From the NCBI RefSeq assembly GCF_932526225.1, contig NC_064042.1:11171040-11235039 (forward strand): 64,000 bases of DNA. The letters are read 5' to 3'. The notes under the pieces were generated by a model, which did no database searches, had not been told where the DNA came from, and saw only the letters and a list, made by a program, of their open reading frames with translations. The translations under genes and the position numbers were made by a program. Source of the stretch: Nematostella vectensis. Lineage: Eukaryota; Cnidaria; Anthozoa; Actiniaria; Edwardsiidae. Shown here piece after piece: positions 1 to 13,800 of this stretch (its first letter is position 1; every line of letters starts with the position of its first letter).

Positions 1-685
1 TAAAACAGAGCGCTGGATGAAACATAGCACTGGATAAAACAGAGCGCTGGATAAAACAGAGCGCTGGATGAAACATAGCACTGGATAAAACAGAGCGCTG
101 GATAAAACAGAGCGCTGGATGAAACATAGCACTGGATAAAACAGAGCGCTGGATGAAACAAAGAGCTAGATGAAAAACAAAGCGCTAGATGAAACATAGC
201 ACTGGATGAAACATAGCACTGGATAAAACAGAGCGCTGGATGAAACATAGCACTGAATAAAACAGAGCGCTGGATAAAACAAAGAGCTAGATGAAAAACA
301 AAGCGCTAGATGAAACATAGCACTGGATGAAACATAGCACTGGATAAAACATAGCACTGGATGAAACATAGCACTGGATAAAACATAGCACTGGATGAAA
401 CATAGCACTGGATGAAACATAGCACTGGATAAAACAGAGCGCTGGATGAAACAAAGAGCTAGATGAAAAACAAAGCGCTAGATGAAACATAGCACTGGAT
501 AAAACAGAGCGCTGGATGAAACAAAGCGCTAGATGAAAAACAAAGCGCTAGATGAAACATAGCACTGGATAAAACATAGCACTGGATAAAACAGAGCGCT
601 GAATGAAACAGAGCGCTGGATGAAACAAAGCGCTAGATGAAACATAGCACCGAATAAAACAGAACGCTGGATGAAACAAAGCGTT
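1..685. repeat. 17-bp minisatellite, about 40 copies
   Basis: Head-to-tail units of about 17 bp, such as TAGCACTGGATGAAACA, with variants in which TAGCACT becomes GAGCGCT or AAGCGCT and GATGAAA becomes GATAAAA. Some units are 1-2 bp longer. The array runs off the left edge of the window. It lies 3' of paralog A. The open frames across it are produced by the repeat and are not genes. Confidence 0.95.
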
Positions 686-1691
686 GTATAAGGGAGTAGC
701 CTTTGGAAGCCAAAAATCATCGGCGAGTGTTCGCAGAACACTTTAATCAGTGTGAAATTCAAACATCCTATTATTCAAAATAATGCAAGGATGGTATTAA
801 ACAACATCACAACAGTGGCCGTAGGAACAAAATTCGTTAGGCAAACTTTCGATAATAAACCATGAATTTCCCTCTAAACATGGCTGAAATCATCTTCGGG
901 GACCCAGGGCGTCGCAGAGATCAGAAAAAATGAATGTGCCTTGTTTGCGAGGCGCTCTCCGTGTACTAAGAGGAGACGAAGGGAATATTACTGAGAAATT
1001 TCAACGACACCCTTTTATTGATCTATATTAATTGCTATCGTTTAACTCTGTAAAATTGTACTCAAATTGCTTACAACAAATCTTATGAATATTTTATTTA
1101 TTGATGTTCCAACCAGTGGCTTGTTTATGCTCTTCATGATCGCAATCTGCAAAATTAACATATCAATTAAAAATATTAAGTGTTGAATATGCACAAGTCT
1201 AGACACATCCTAATATCATATTTGGGTGTGGGGTTGTGGGATGTTAATCATAGCTAACCACATCATTATCATCATCATCACTATTTTATCCGTTTGCCCG
1301 TACTGTCTTGACCAGTTGACCTTTTTAAAACCAGTTTGTAAATCTTTCAAATTTCATTTTAATTTTAATCGTTCCGCCTGTTAATCAATGATTAGCTGAT
1401 TGCTTCTCCTCCTAACTCGTTGTCATCTCGTTTTTTTTCGGGTGATCAAAGCAGTTCCCCCCCTTTACAAAACCAAAGGAATCCAGTCGGACTCCTAAAC
1501 CATCACCAAATCAATTTGCAAATTATCACTATTTTCATCATTGAGGCTTTAAAAGACAGCATTTACTGATTTAAATCCTATATTCAAATATTGGCTGAAA
1601 GAAAGTGAGGTAGCTAGGTTTGGATGACCCATCTTGAAGTCAGAGGAGTAAGTCTCCTGAGATATGATCAAATTAAATATGTTTGATCACC
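686..1691. other. Gene-free flank 3' of paralog A
   Basis: AT-rich sequence with no recognisable exon. On the minus strand it would contain the 3' UTR of paralog A. Overlapping AATAAA motifs (reverse complement at 1093-1102), with another at 1014-1019, are possible polyadenylation signals about 600 nt past the stop codon. The assignment is weak because such motifs are common in AT-rich DNA. Confidence 0.35.
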
Positions 1692-1874
1692 TTAAGAGGA
1701 ACTGTTTATCTGATAAACAGCAAGCACGCCTCCAGCTCCCGTCCCTTGGTACGAATTCTGGGAAGTGCACTCGACCTGGCCGTGCATTGAATAATTACTT
1801 GACGAGTCGCCTGACCAGCACTCGCCGTAATACTCGATTCCGAAGTGGGTCCAAGTGGGATGTTCAGCCGTTAC
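1692..1874 (-). CDS. Paralog A exon 24: end of the WSC domain and stop codon
   Basis: Starts [20 protein letters not shown], continues [20 protein letters not shown] and [17 protein letters not shown], then TAA at 1694-1692. [12 protein letters not shown] is the hallmark second half of a WSC domain. The exon joins exon 23 in phase 0 through a CCTCAAAG acceptor. Protein ends a few residues after the domain, with no transmembrane segment. No good counterpart was found downstream of paralog B. Confidence 0.82.
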   Translation of the reverse strand, partial: VTAEHPTWTHFGIEYYGECWSGDSSSNYSMHGQVECTSQNSYQGTGAGGVLAVYQINSSS

Positions 1875-4800
1875 CTTTGAGGAAATTTACAATTGATAAC
1901 AATATAATTTTTTGTGATGATTGGTGCGGAGGGGTGATGGAGTTCTGCCTTCAACTAGAAAACAAGAACATAAACAAAGAACCAAAGAAAACAAACAAAC
2001 AATCCCAGTTAAACGGGGATGCATGTCGTATTTTGAAGGGCCGTAGCAAGGGGGTGGGGAACTGGAGGCATGTGTCCCCCCCCGACCATTTTTTAAAAAG
2101 AATTATAAGGAAATGATCAGTAGGGAATGGGTGTCCCCCCTTAATGTTTCTGTATTGTGCCCGCCCCCGCCCCCAATCTTACGTTCCTGCTACACTGCTC
2201 TATTCTTTAGGCCTCATCCTTGTTCCTGGCTCATTTAAGGTTAGCACATTATGCCTATATTATCAAAATTACATATCAAATCGCCTTTAAAGTGTATAAC
2301 GGGCTTGATACACGCTTTTTAAGCGTTTTGTAAAACTTTTATGAGATATCTTTCATTGTCGGGGCTTCACCCCGGTGTAAGGACCATTCCCAGATCGTAT
2401 TAAGCTCTGTTTTAATCATGATTTTTTCTACCATTCGTTCTTCTAAACAACAGTGACGCAACTCACAGGTTCTTACACTGGGAACAAGCCGTTGTTAGAG
2501 TAAGGACCTGTCGTACTACCTAAAGATCCAATTTTCTTACCGCTGCTTGGCATTTTGCAATGGTTGCGCTCATATCATTCCAGTTAATTTCATCTCGGAA
2601 ATTTGCGACCGACGTAGGTAGAGGACGTTCAGAACTACTGCTAGTGAAACATCCAAGAAAGTGGAAGCACTGGATGTCGCTGTTACAGACTTGTTGCACT
2701 GATGGCTTGGTGTCATGATGACAATGGAAATCTGCGAGGGACTGGTACACACCGTTCAGGTCCTTCTGCTTACAGGATACGGTCCTTGTCTGTTGACCCC
2801 CCGCACAGGTCGTCGTGCACTGAAAAGGGAAACGAGTAATTTGTCGTTAGTTATTGTCTGAGACGTATTAAGAGAAGATGGAAGACGCCTGATTTACTTC
2901 ATCGACCCAGACCTCTCCAGTACGACTACGATATCAGCGTCAGTAGTATATGCTCGGTCTCTTGGTAGTCGTTTGTGACGGTGGAAGTGGCGGTGGAATA
3001 ATAAATGCATGGTATTGGATATAAGTACCAAAACCATGAAGTGCTTGAACCATAAACCAACTCGTTTCGCTAACCTTCCCCGAGCTCCCTAGCTCAAGAT
3101 AAACTTTAAGATGGCTATTGTTGAGCGAGAACGGAGAACGTCTATACAGACTCGGAGATAGGGAATATTACGCCTCGGTTTGTCTGTTTATAGTAACCAG
3201 GTGCTTTCACGGACCGGTGGATCATGGAGGATCGTGTGGATCAACCTTAAGGGTTTCTCAGGCTGGCCCAGTCCGCCCTTCGAAACCGTGGAAGCCAAGA
3301 TAAATGTCGTAAGAGACGTAATACAATGCTTGAATATTTAGGCGTTGTTGTATTTATAAGTGAATCTTTTAAAAAGAAAGCAGTGGGAAAAAGAGCGACA
3401 CAAGCCGTGGATGGTGTATACAAAAAAGGCTTAGTTCCGTGTGAAATTAGAATGCTTTCTACAGTGTCTATTCCCTTACAATCATCGGTTGTTATTCGAT
3501 AAACAATCCGGGTTTTTTCAAGCTTTTGTTTTGGTGGTTTTTGTGGCGTTTTTCGATAAACAACATTGTCACAACAAAGTGAATCATTTGTATCTCCTGT
3601 ATAATTAGCGTTACCGACACAGGGCTTTTTTTGGAATTGCAAACTAGACCATAGAGTGTCCTGAGGGGTTTTTGCGAGTTGAGTAACGCAAGACCGTCGT
3701 AAATATGTACATACACCAAGGAAACTTTATTGCAGCATTGGTTTACTTTATGAATCCGCATAACACAGTGTGCATAGTACCTGTACTGTACTATGCTTTT
3801 CTTTTGTTGAATTATCAAACTTCTCCTTTTTGTCCTTCTGTGTTTGTATTGGTTTTTCTTGTATTAGTCTACTCTTTTCTGTGTGTGTGTGTGTTAGTAC
3901 TTTTTGTTTTTTTTCTTTCAATATAAAATAACAAAAAACAATTATTCCAATATATTTAAAACTCAACCTACCTCGATTAGCTATTTGTGGGTTGAGTAAC
4001 CATTAAAGCAAAATTGGAAAGAAATAAAAAATTAATGAATGAATGAATGAATGTTGTATTATACATAGAATAAAAGAGATAAAGACATCACTTTGATTTA
4101 ACACAATAGGACCTGCCATCTCCGCCTTGTACTATTTGTGTGATCAGAGGTGTCACGCGAGCTGTTGGACTGCGCTCTATCTATACTAACCGATCTTATA
4201 TTTATTTCAACCCTTCCGCTAAAAAGTGGAATTTTTGCCGATCGAAGTCTATACCGGCGCTGTTTAATCTTTTTCACTAGTGGCCCCCTCTACACTGTGG
4301 GCGTCATCGTCTAGCCTGTTTTTTAATAGATTTATCTGGACTCATGGATTCATCACGTGTAAAGTCTGGCATTACAAACAAAGGTTCATTTGGTAATTTC
4401 TCGGGTGTATATTTCAAGGGACCTGGTAGTGATGGAAATATGATGTTTTGAAAGGTTCAGGCTGTTGTTCCCCTCGTGCAAAATACGGGATGGTTGCTGG
4501 CTGTGAGGGTGGGACCACTGGAGGTACACTTGGGATAGCATTGAACCTAGGTTGCTCTAAGGGCTTTTTTGATGCTTCATGTATAAAAAATAATCCTGAA
4601 TTTGTCTGTATTTGATGAAATTTTCACTGTCCCCGAAGTTTTTTGAATTGAGGATATCGTTCATGTGGTCTTTTAGCTCTCTCATACGCTGTTCTTCGGA
4701 AGAAATTCTAGTATTTTGATAACGAAGTAAGTTTGAGGCTTCTTTTTCAAAATATCCCCATTGTTTTCCTTTTCATCTGGCATTTCACCGGGTAAGACGT

Positions 4801-7800
4801 TGGTACGGAGTCTGCATTGGTCACTAGTTGTGGGCTTCATATCGTCACAGAGGTAGCCATAGGGTCTTTTGAAGGCTTCTTCATACTTGTCAAGAAAATG
4901 GCTTGTCTGTCGTGGGTACATTTGTTAGGCCAAGGTTAGCACTTGCAACTGATCTCTGGGATTTTTAAACAACACCAAGTAATGGCTATTAAACGATAGT
5001 TTCGGCTGACCCAGCCTTGATGGAATAAGTCTTGGTGGAATAAGTTTTGTACAATGTAAATCACAGATAGGGTTCTATAATGAGATCCTTTGTTTAAAAC
5101 CTTTGAGATCCTTTTGTAGTTTCAGTTTCGTATATTGACATCAAAATAGGAGTCCTGTTCCAACTGGACTGGAATTCCATTGATAAACTCTATATCCGGC
5201 ACAGACATGGATAAGGCCGGTTGCCACTGGGAATAGCACCACACGATTCGTTGAGGTGGAGCCGCTTGTTGTGAAGAGTCGTGTAGAGCAATCTTGGCTT
5301 TCTACAAGCTTTGTGTTCGTGTGCGCCGCACCAGGCCGCGGCAGTATTTACTTGACACAGCTACTCCCGGGCAAGTACATGTTCTTGTCCAAGTAGCCCA
5401 TAATGTTGGGAAAGGTTACATCCCTTTGGATAATGAAGAGATGAATAACATCAGAAGACACGGAAAGGCTCTGAACCACCTGGTTAACCACTAGTTATCT
5501 TTCAAAAAGAAGAAACAAGTCTTGGCGCAAAAAGGCTGCGGGTTTATACCAAACCTGCTTGTTCCCTTGTTGTCCGCACTCCTGATGGTATGAATAAAGG
5601 TAGCTAGAGAAAAGAACGTTTATTACAAAAAGGTGTTCAACATGAAACGAACTCTAAAGTCCGACCCGTCTAGTGGACATGCCAGGATCTATGACGTTCT
5701 GAGACTCCTCCCGAGGGCTGTTCCTTACCACAATGCTCGAGATTTTTTACATAGCATGGTAACCTCCAAGGATATCTTATTTTGGTCCCGACCGGTGAAA
5801 TGCACCACCGCCAGCGTAGGATCCCAAGAACCCAGATCACAGAATTGTACCTCTTGCTCCCCTAAACCAATAGGCCTGAAATCATTTTTTTTATAGTCGG
5901 CAGGGTAGCCGCAACAGCATGGCCATTTACTTCGGACCGTTGTCGAGAGACTAGCAGAACTATTAACAAACGACTTATAAAAAATAATGATAAGGTTCTA
6001 AGTGGTATCGTGACACAAAAAGAAAATCAGATGGGAAGTGGTGAAGATTGTGCCCACAACGAGGAAGAGAGCGTTGTCAGTCAAAGTGATTTAGAGGAGA
6101 CAGATTCAGATAAAGAGAGTGACGAAGAAAGCGAAGAAGACATGGCGGAGAAGGAAATATCTTGCGCTAGATGTCAGTAGACAAAGCCGAGGAATAACAC
6201 TTTACTGGATGCCCTCAATGGCGCACGACACCAACCAAGAACCCTACCACAGGAATAAAACCATCCAGCGCCCTATTCGTGCAACGGAGTCGCACATGGA
6301 GGATGCTGTAAAAGAATCGTATCGTTGCTGTGATAACTGCGTTAGAAGGCAATACAGAAAACACTAAGGACTGCGAAGCGACCGTTTTTTGTTATATGTG
6401 CATGATTGACTGGTCGCATTCGACGTAGCTATCTTGTAAAATATAAAGGCTCACGTGACACCTTTGATCACAAACACAGATGGAAGACTATTGTGTTAAA
6501 TCAAATAACAATAATTTAAAGACACCCCTCCAGAGCCAATATTCTTGTCTATTTAGATAACGCTAAACAGATTACAGTATTGTTGTTGTCGACTTGATTA
6601 TTGTCTTCCTTGTTTCTTGACTGCTTTTTGTTGTTTTTGTTTTGTCTTGTGGCTATGCCACAATTCCCCCCACCCCTCCCCCCTCTATGGCGAAATCTAG
6701 CCATGTTAATAATTATTTGCTCTGGCTGGTAGGTCTCTTCTCCAGGGCTGGGATCCAGTATATGTATTAACTTCCCTCTTTACTTTCTTCTGCCTCCTGC
6801 AGCAATGCGGGCAACCCAAACAACCCCCGGTCATGTTGGCTCTCTTGCGACTAAGACAATCCACGTGACATTTTCCACTGCAGCAATCTAGTACTTTCAT
6901 ACAAGCCGGCTCTAAGCATATAATGCAATCCTTTTTTATTTCACGTAAACATAAAAGGTTTTTAAATCTTTTTAGAGACAACAAATAACCCTTAGGCATG
7001 TAGACAGGCGATTTTATGCAAATACTTTTCTCGAGTTAACGCCAACTGAAGTCTCTAATCAAACACACCATAACATATGAATAAATGCGAAAAGGAATTG
7101 TTTTATGATTTAGGTGTCCCCTTTGTTAGTACTTATATCCAATACCATGCATTACCCAAGGATATTTGTCATCAGTCGTGTGTGCATTAATTCTCTCGTG
7201 GTCGATGAACTCTCACGAGAAAAACTTTTTACCACAAATTATCACAGTCCAATACTCCTCGCTCTAATACTAATAAATATCTCGATTCTACCTACGACCA
7301 CCAAAAGACCGAGCATATACTACTGACGTCAACTTTCGAAGCTTTTGTAAAGATGGAATCAAGTTGGAATTAAGTCAGATTTATGTCTGCTTTTTGAAAT
7401 TTTAAAGCTTTCCTATGCTTCTTGTTTTCCATATCTATTTGAAAAAGGTTGTATGGAGATAAGAAAATAACGTACCGCTGACCAAGCTGACGGCACCCAT
7501 TCAGCTGGACAGTTGACCTTGTTACACTCCTGGCTCAAGGTGACGGTTGGTTTATTTTCGGCACAGTTGGAATCGGAAAGTGTCTTGTACTGCATAGACC
7601 CAGTGAACGTCTCACGGCGGCAGATGACCGAGCGGGACTGAGTACCTTTACCACAGGTAGCAGAGCATGGGCTCCATTCCGTCGTGTACCAGCTGTCAAT
7701 CAAAAGTGTTTGTTATTTCCGTTCTACATTCCTGTTTATGGAGGCATGTATTCCTTCAATTCCATGCTTCTTATCACTTCTTATCATATCAATCAATCTT

Positions 7801-10800
7801 GTTTTGAAAACTGTCGTTTTTCTAGTTCGCTCCGTCAATTATTTATTTCGAGGACATACCAAATTTGGAAGTGCGCTTCCATCATTTTTTCTCTTTTTAT
7901 CGCTCTTAAGCTACCTACGTCAAGTATTTAAACTTGTAGGAATTCGTGTTTACCTCTACATATGTACGATTTTTTAGGCTGCCATTTAAAAAAAAGCGGC
8001 CCAGATCCTAACGTTTTAGGGTAACACAGAATTCCCGCGCGCTTGACCCAGGCTCTTTTCGACCGCGTCCTCTATTTTATGTCAAGCGTCTTCCTTGTCA
8101 CGCTTTTTTTTGCACGTCTTGTGTCTCTTTGTTCCTTGTCTCTCTCTCCCTATTCCCTGTCACGCGTTTCATGTTACTCCTCCTCTATTTCCTGTCACGC
8201 GTTCCATGTTACTCCTCCTCTATTCCCTGTCACGCGTTTCATGTTACTCCTCCTCTATTCCCTGTCACGCGTTTCATGTTACTCCTCCTTTATTCCCTGT
8301 CACGCGTTTCATGTTACTCCTCCTCTATTCCCTGTCACGCGTTCCATGTTACTCCTCCTCTATTCCCTGTCACGCGTTCCATGTTACTCCTCCTCTATTC
8401 CCTGTCACGCGTTCCATGTTACTCCTCCTCTATTCCCTGTCACGCTTTTCATGTTACTCCTCCTCTATTCCCTGTCACGCGTTCCATGTTACTCCTCCTC
8501 TATTCCCTGTCACGCGTTCCATGTTACTCCTACTCTATTCCCTGTCACGCGTTTCATGTTACTCCTCCTCTATTCAGTGTCACGCGTTCCATGTTACTCC
8601 TCCTCTATGTCACGAGTCCCCTATTCAATGTCAGATATTTCCCCTCTTTTTACACTCTTAACCCAATTCGACAACCCTTATTGTCACGTATCGCTATATT
8701 ACTAATTGCAAATTATAACACTGGGATTTCAGTACTGTACACGAAGTTGACATCATGTTTAAACCATGTGGTAAGCCTAGCCCCCTCTTAACATCACGTG
8801 GGTATTTGCTTACCTGGCAGTACACGTGGCGGTCTCACAGTCTTGCGTTGTAACGGGCTTCGCACCTGCGCAGACGCTGTCTCTGACGTATGTGCCGTCA
8901 TCTATGCGCAAGCACGCCACGTCACGCTCTTGGGAGCCTGTCAAATATAAGTTCTCCGGTGAGCAGATCTCAAACTATTAAGCCAAGTCCCCCAAAAATC
9001 ACATCCATTTTTGTAGAACTTTAAATGGGTCAAGACATTACTATTTACTTCCAAAAAAATTCAGAAACAATAGACGTGCAAAACGGATATCAGTTACAAA
9101 ACGTATAAGTTAACACAGAAGGAAAGGTGCAAAGGGACACAAATCCCATGCGGGACACTGACCTGGTCCACAGGCATTCGAGCATGCGCTCCAGCTGCCA
9201 ATCTTCCACTGAACATCGCTGCTACTGACACTCGTCTTTCCCGCAATGAAGTACTTCCAATTGACCGGCTGGCTTGAACCAGTTACACTCTAAAACGGGA
9301 GGAAAATAATAATCATTATACTCTAATTAATCAATGAGTAACGCTTTTTACATAACATCGTCTTAAAAAGCCACTGTCGCGCGGGAAACCTGCAGTGTTT
9401 TAAAGCGTTGGGGTCTATTTTGTTTTTAAATTGCGGCCTGCAAAAACACGAATTACTGCAAGTTTACGTGGAAATTTTCGACGTACTCAGGAGACAAAAA
9501 AGCGAAAAATTAAATGTTGGAAGCGGCGACATCCAAATGTGTTATGTAATGTCATAATAAGGAATTGACCGAGCGAACTAGAAAACGACAGTTTGGTATG
9601 GTTGTATGGTTGTATGAGTTGAATGGAGAATAATCGATAAAAGTTTCATATAATAAGGAATTGGCCTGACGGCTAGGGTATCTAAGCGTATGAGATTTCG
9701 AAGTAGACGTACTGGTTACCTGGGGTGCCTGTGGTGTATCGTAGGATACCTGTGGCACTTACCACCATGAATAGCCCTAGTTGAGCGTTTGTCGGTCCAG
9801 ACATTAATGGTATCTTATCGTGTGGGATACCTGCGGTGTATCTATGGGATGCCTGTGGTGCATCGATAGGATACCTGTGGTACTTACCACCATGAATAGC
9901 TCTAGTTGAGCGTTTGTTGGTCCAGGAAAATATATGATATCTTATAATGTGGGATACCTGCGGTGTATCTATGGGATGCCTGTGGTGTATCGTAGGATAC
10001 CTGTGGCACTTACCACCATGAATAGCCCTAGTTGAGTGTTTGTCGGTCCAGGGATACTAATGGTATCTTATCGTGTGGGATACCTGTGGTGTATCTATGG
10101 GATGCCTGTGGTGCATCAATATGAGACCTGTGGTACTTACCACCATGAATAGTCTTAGTTGAGCGTTTGTCGGTCCAGGAAAATATATGATATCTTATAA
10201 TGTGGGATACCTGTGGTGTATCTATGGGATGCCTGTGGTGCATCAAAAGGATACCTGTGGTACTTACCACCATGAATAGCCCTAGTTGAGCGTTTGTCGG
10301 TCCAGGAAAATATATGATATCCTATCATGTGGGATACCTGTGGTGTATCTATGGGATGCCTGTGGTGCATCAATATGAGACCTGTGGTACTTACCACCAT
10401 GAATAGTCCTAGTTGAGCGTTTGTCGGTCCAGGAAAATATATGATATCCTATCATGTGGGATACCTGTAGTGTATCTATGGGATGCCTGTGGTGCATCAA
10501 TATGAGACCTGTGGTACTTACCACCATGAATAGTCCTAGTTGAGCGTTTGTCGGTCCAGGAATATCTATAGTATCTTGATAGTAGTGGTCCTCGTGTCTG
10601 TAGATGACCTTCGTACCAGCTGCTTGGACGGTAGTACTCCATGTAGGAAGATTTATGAGGTAGGTACCAGCAGAGTCTTTAATTCCTGATATTTGAAATA
10701 AACGCGTATTTTATTTTTGCGCTTCCGTGGCCACCAAAGTTTAAAAAAATGCCCAATTAGCATCAGTATATCACTGTTCTAAGAGGATTTCATCGTGTTC

Positions 10801-13800
10801 TGATATACACTGAAATATTTTTATTTATATGTCACGCTTGTTGGCTAGGGCCACTGGTTAAAATCAGATTGCACGTTTCTTGCATCCTTATTGATCTACT
10901 TCCACAAAACTGTAGCCACGGTTGCGCTAGTCGTACGTTAACAATGTCAAATTTTCTAATTTTGGCTCAATAGATCATTTTATCATTAGATGACACTGTG
11001 AGATGCGTTGCACTTAATAATGCTATTTAATAAATTTACACTTATCAAGCATCGGTATCGGGATATTGAGAAAAGCGTATTGCCCATGACAAACGATACA
11101 ACCTAAGGTCTGAAACACTTTCAGTTGAACTTATATATTTAATATTTTTTTTGTATGAATGTTGCTGGCTGGCCTACAATTTAGCCTTTGCTACAACGGT
11201 TAAAACAGTCGTTAAACGATTATTGATTAATAAAAGAGGCTTTCGGCTTCCTCCTTTCCACGCACTCCCTCGTTATTATTTTTTTATATTTATTTTCTTC
11301 TATTATTCTTCATGATTTTATAATTCTCAAAAGCTTCAGCTTTAACTAGATATCTAAGGCCGGCAGAAATCCCCCACCCCTCTCACCCACAAGATATTTA
11401 CCTAAGACGTTTGCGTCCACGTTGCTCTTTGCCACGCGCACCTTTGTAGCCCCAGCGGGAAGATCAAACATGTGACAACCGGGAAAGGGCCCTGGGAACG
11501 AGGCCGATATTGTACAATAGATTTGATTAACAAGTTTGTATTCAGAAGCACGATGGGAAGGGGTATTATAAGAGCAGGGGCGTATTCAGGATTGGGTAAG
11601 GGGGGGGGGGGGGGGAGGGGTGGAAGCAGTCCTAGGTATCATAACGGAAAAGCACAAATGATGAAAACGTTGTCGTTTTAGGGGTCTGGTACCGGGGAAT
11701 CTTAACTTCTAAGCCACTATTTTTCTTTTCTGATTACAAGTCATAAAGTTTACTAAGCACCTGTGGTGCGGCAACCTTGAAAATGTCAAGAATCCTGCAG
11801 TTTTTTCAAATAAAGAAATAATTAGTTCCCTTATATGGAAGTGACCGATTTTGACAAAAACGACAATTTTTGGCAAAATTTTCTTGAAATGTGAAATTTA
11901 AAGATTACTCATAAGAAATGACCCACTTTTTGTTGTGGAGGTGGAGGGGGGTGCGCGCGCATCATGGTATTTTGCTAGGATGACAAAATGGCGGCTGAAG
12001 TGGCGTCGCCCCTCTCTCCCCAACAGCAAATGTCATTGAAAAAATGCAAATCACGTGTCCAGCACTCACCCCAGCTTGTACACGATTGTGTGTATGAGCC
12101 AGTGACGACCGAACACGTGGAACTATCTCCATTACACACGCCACAGCGGTCAACGTGCTGCCCGGACCCAAGGACGCCATCACATCCGACAGGCTGAATA
12201 ATAAAGTGATAATTCATTGCTAATTTAATGTTTTTACAGTTTCACTTTAAAGCGATAGTAGGGACCGCGGACTATGTTGAAATAAAAAATGGGATTGCTG
12301 ACAATTTAAAAAAAAAAAACGGAAAAACTTCAGTCACTTTTTTGGTATTACAGGTGACGTCCCCAATGTGGTGTAGAGTACGCCGGAGCTATTCGAGTTG
12401 TCAAATCCAACTGTTTTTATTTGTAGTAAATATATAAGTCTCGGTATTATTGTTGTTTAAAAAACCCTTTTCATATCCTAAACCCTAGTGAAATTTACAT
12501 TTCTCTTTTTCATACCGAATTTTCAGGCCCCCTCTCCCCTCTCCCTGACATTTCCATTTACCTTGCACTTTCCTTGAATACAAACGTCTTTGATATTTGT
12601 GTCTGCTTTGCAGCGAGAACCATCCTGTGCTATTCCATGATCGTAACGCACTGATCCGGCGACGCAATATAGATGACAAAGATCGTCTAATAGATAGTAA
12701 TAAAAGAAAGTAAGTAGGAAAATAGTAGCGAATAACAAAGCAAGAAAAAAAAAAGAAAGAAAGAAAAAGAAAAAAAATATCTTTGCAATGATTTGATCGC
12801 CAGCATATCAAGAAAAAATAACCGAAAATAGTCGTTTTTCCCGTGTTTGCGTGATTTTGAATTTACTTTGAGCTAGAGTCGTACCGGCAACAGTGTAACT
12901 AAACTCCGAAATCAGACCTAGAAACGGACCATTAGGAATGTATCAGGTACAGAAAAGAATCATACACAATAAAAAAACTGGAATAATTTCACATTAATCC
13001 AACTCCTCCAAGGCGGAGACAGCATTACAGCGGCGTAGCCAGGATTTTTAACAGGAGGGGGCCCAAAAGGGACTTTTAATGCATTTTCTCATGTATTTTA
13101 GATAATGTCCCATACATTTACTGTATTTTTGGCTGCTAAAAGGGCGCGCCCGGGCACCCTAGGCCATCCCCTGGCTACGCACCTGCATTTTGATATTAAA
13201 CCCGCCTTACCGTTCTCGTAGTGCGCAGAGTATGCTGAGTTCACCGACTTGCATTGATGTTGCCTCTGTGTGTCTGTTCCGCTAGGACACGCCTCAGGAT
13301 TGCAAATTCTGTATTCTCCTTTACTTGAACCAACACAGTCTGCGCCGCCTCTTGAGGGTCTACAAAATAAACCTATAGTGAGGGGACTAGGACTAATAAA
13401 AAGGAATGGAGACGTGGGCAAGTGCGGTCTTGCATATATTAAGATATATATAATATATTAGCATATATTAGAATATATTCTACTTGCTAAAAACTGTCTG
13501 TCTATCTGTTCGTCTACTCACGCGGGGCTCGTACAAGTTCGTGTTTTCCACTTACTTGGGATTAGTGCAAGTCAGTGTTTTCCACTTACTTGGGATTAGT
13601 GCAAGTCCGTGTTTTCCACTTACTTGGGATTAGTGCAAGTCCGTGTTTTCCACTTACTTGGGATTGATGCAAGTCCGTGTTTTCCACTTACTTGGGATTA
13701 GTGCAAGTCCGTGTTTTCCACTTACTTGGGATTAATGCAAGTCCGTGTTTTCCACTTACTTGGGATTAGTGCAAGTCCGTGTTTTCCACTAACTTGGGAT

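Noticed and set aside
166-762. Cys/Phe-rich minus-strand frames
   Set aside because: Translation of the 17-bp minisatellite.
1664-2116. 150-codon plus-strand frame
   Set aside because: Overlaps the last WSC exon of paralog A on the opposite strand and runs into a MITE fragment; no domain.
5633-5896. Intact small gene on the plus strand
   Set aside because: The recognisable part changes frame within this stretch, so it is treated as part of the decayed Polinton-like relic.
8043-8791. Open frames of 188-220 codons on the plus strand
   Set aside because: They are produced by the 34-bp minisatellite in all three frames, with no start context, domain or conservation.
10028-10642. Four overlapping ~80-codon minus-strand frames
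   Set aside because: Each is the same read-through of the 127-bp array beyond the spacer exon donor, not a separate gene. The same applies at 32851-33838.
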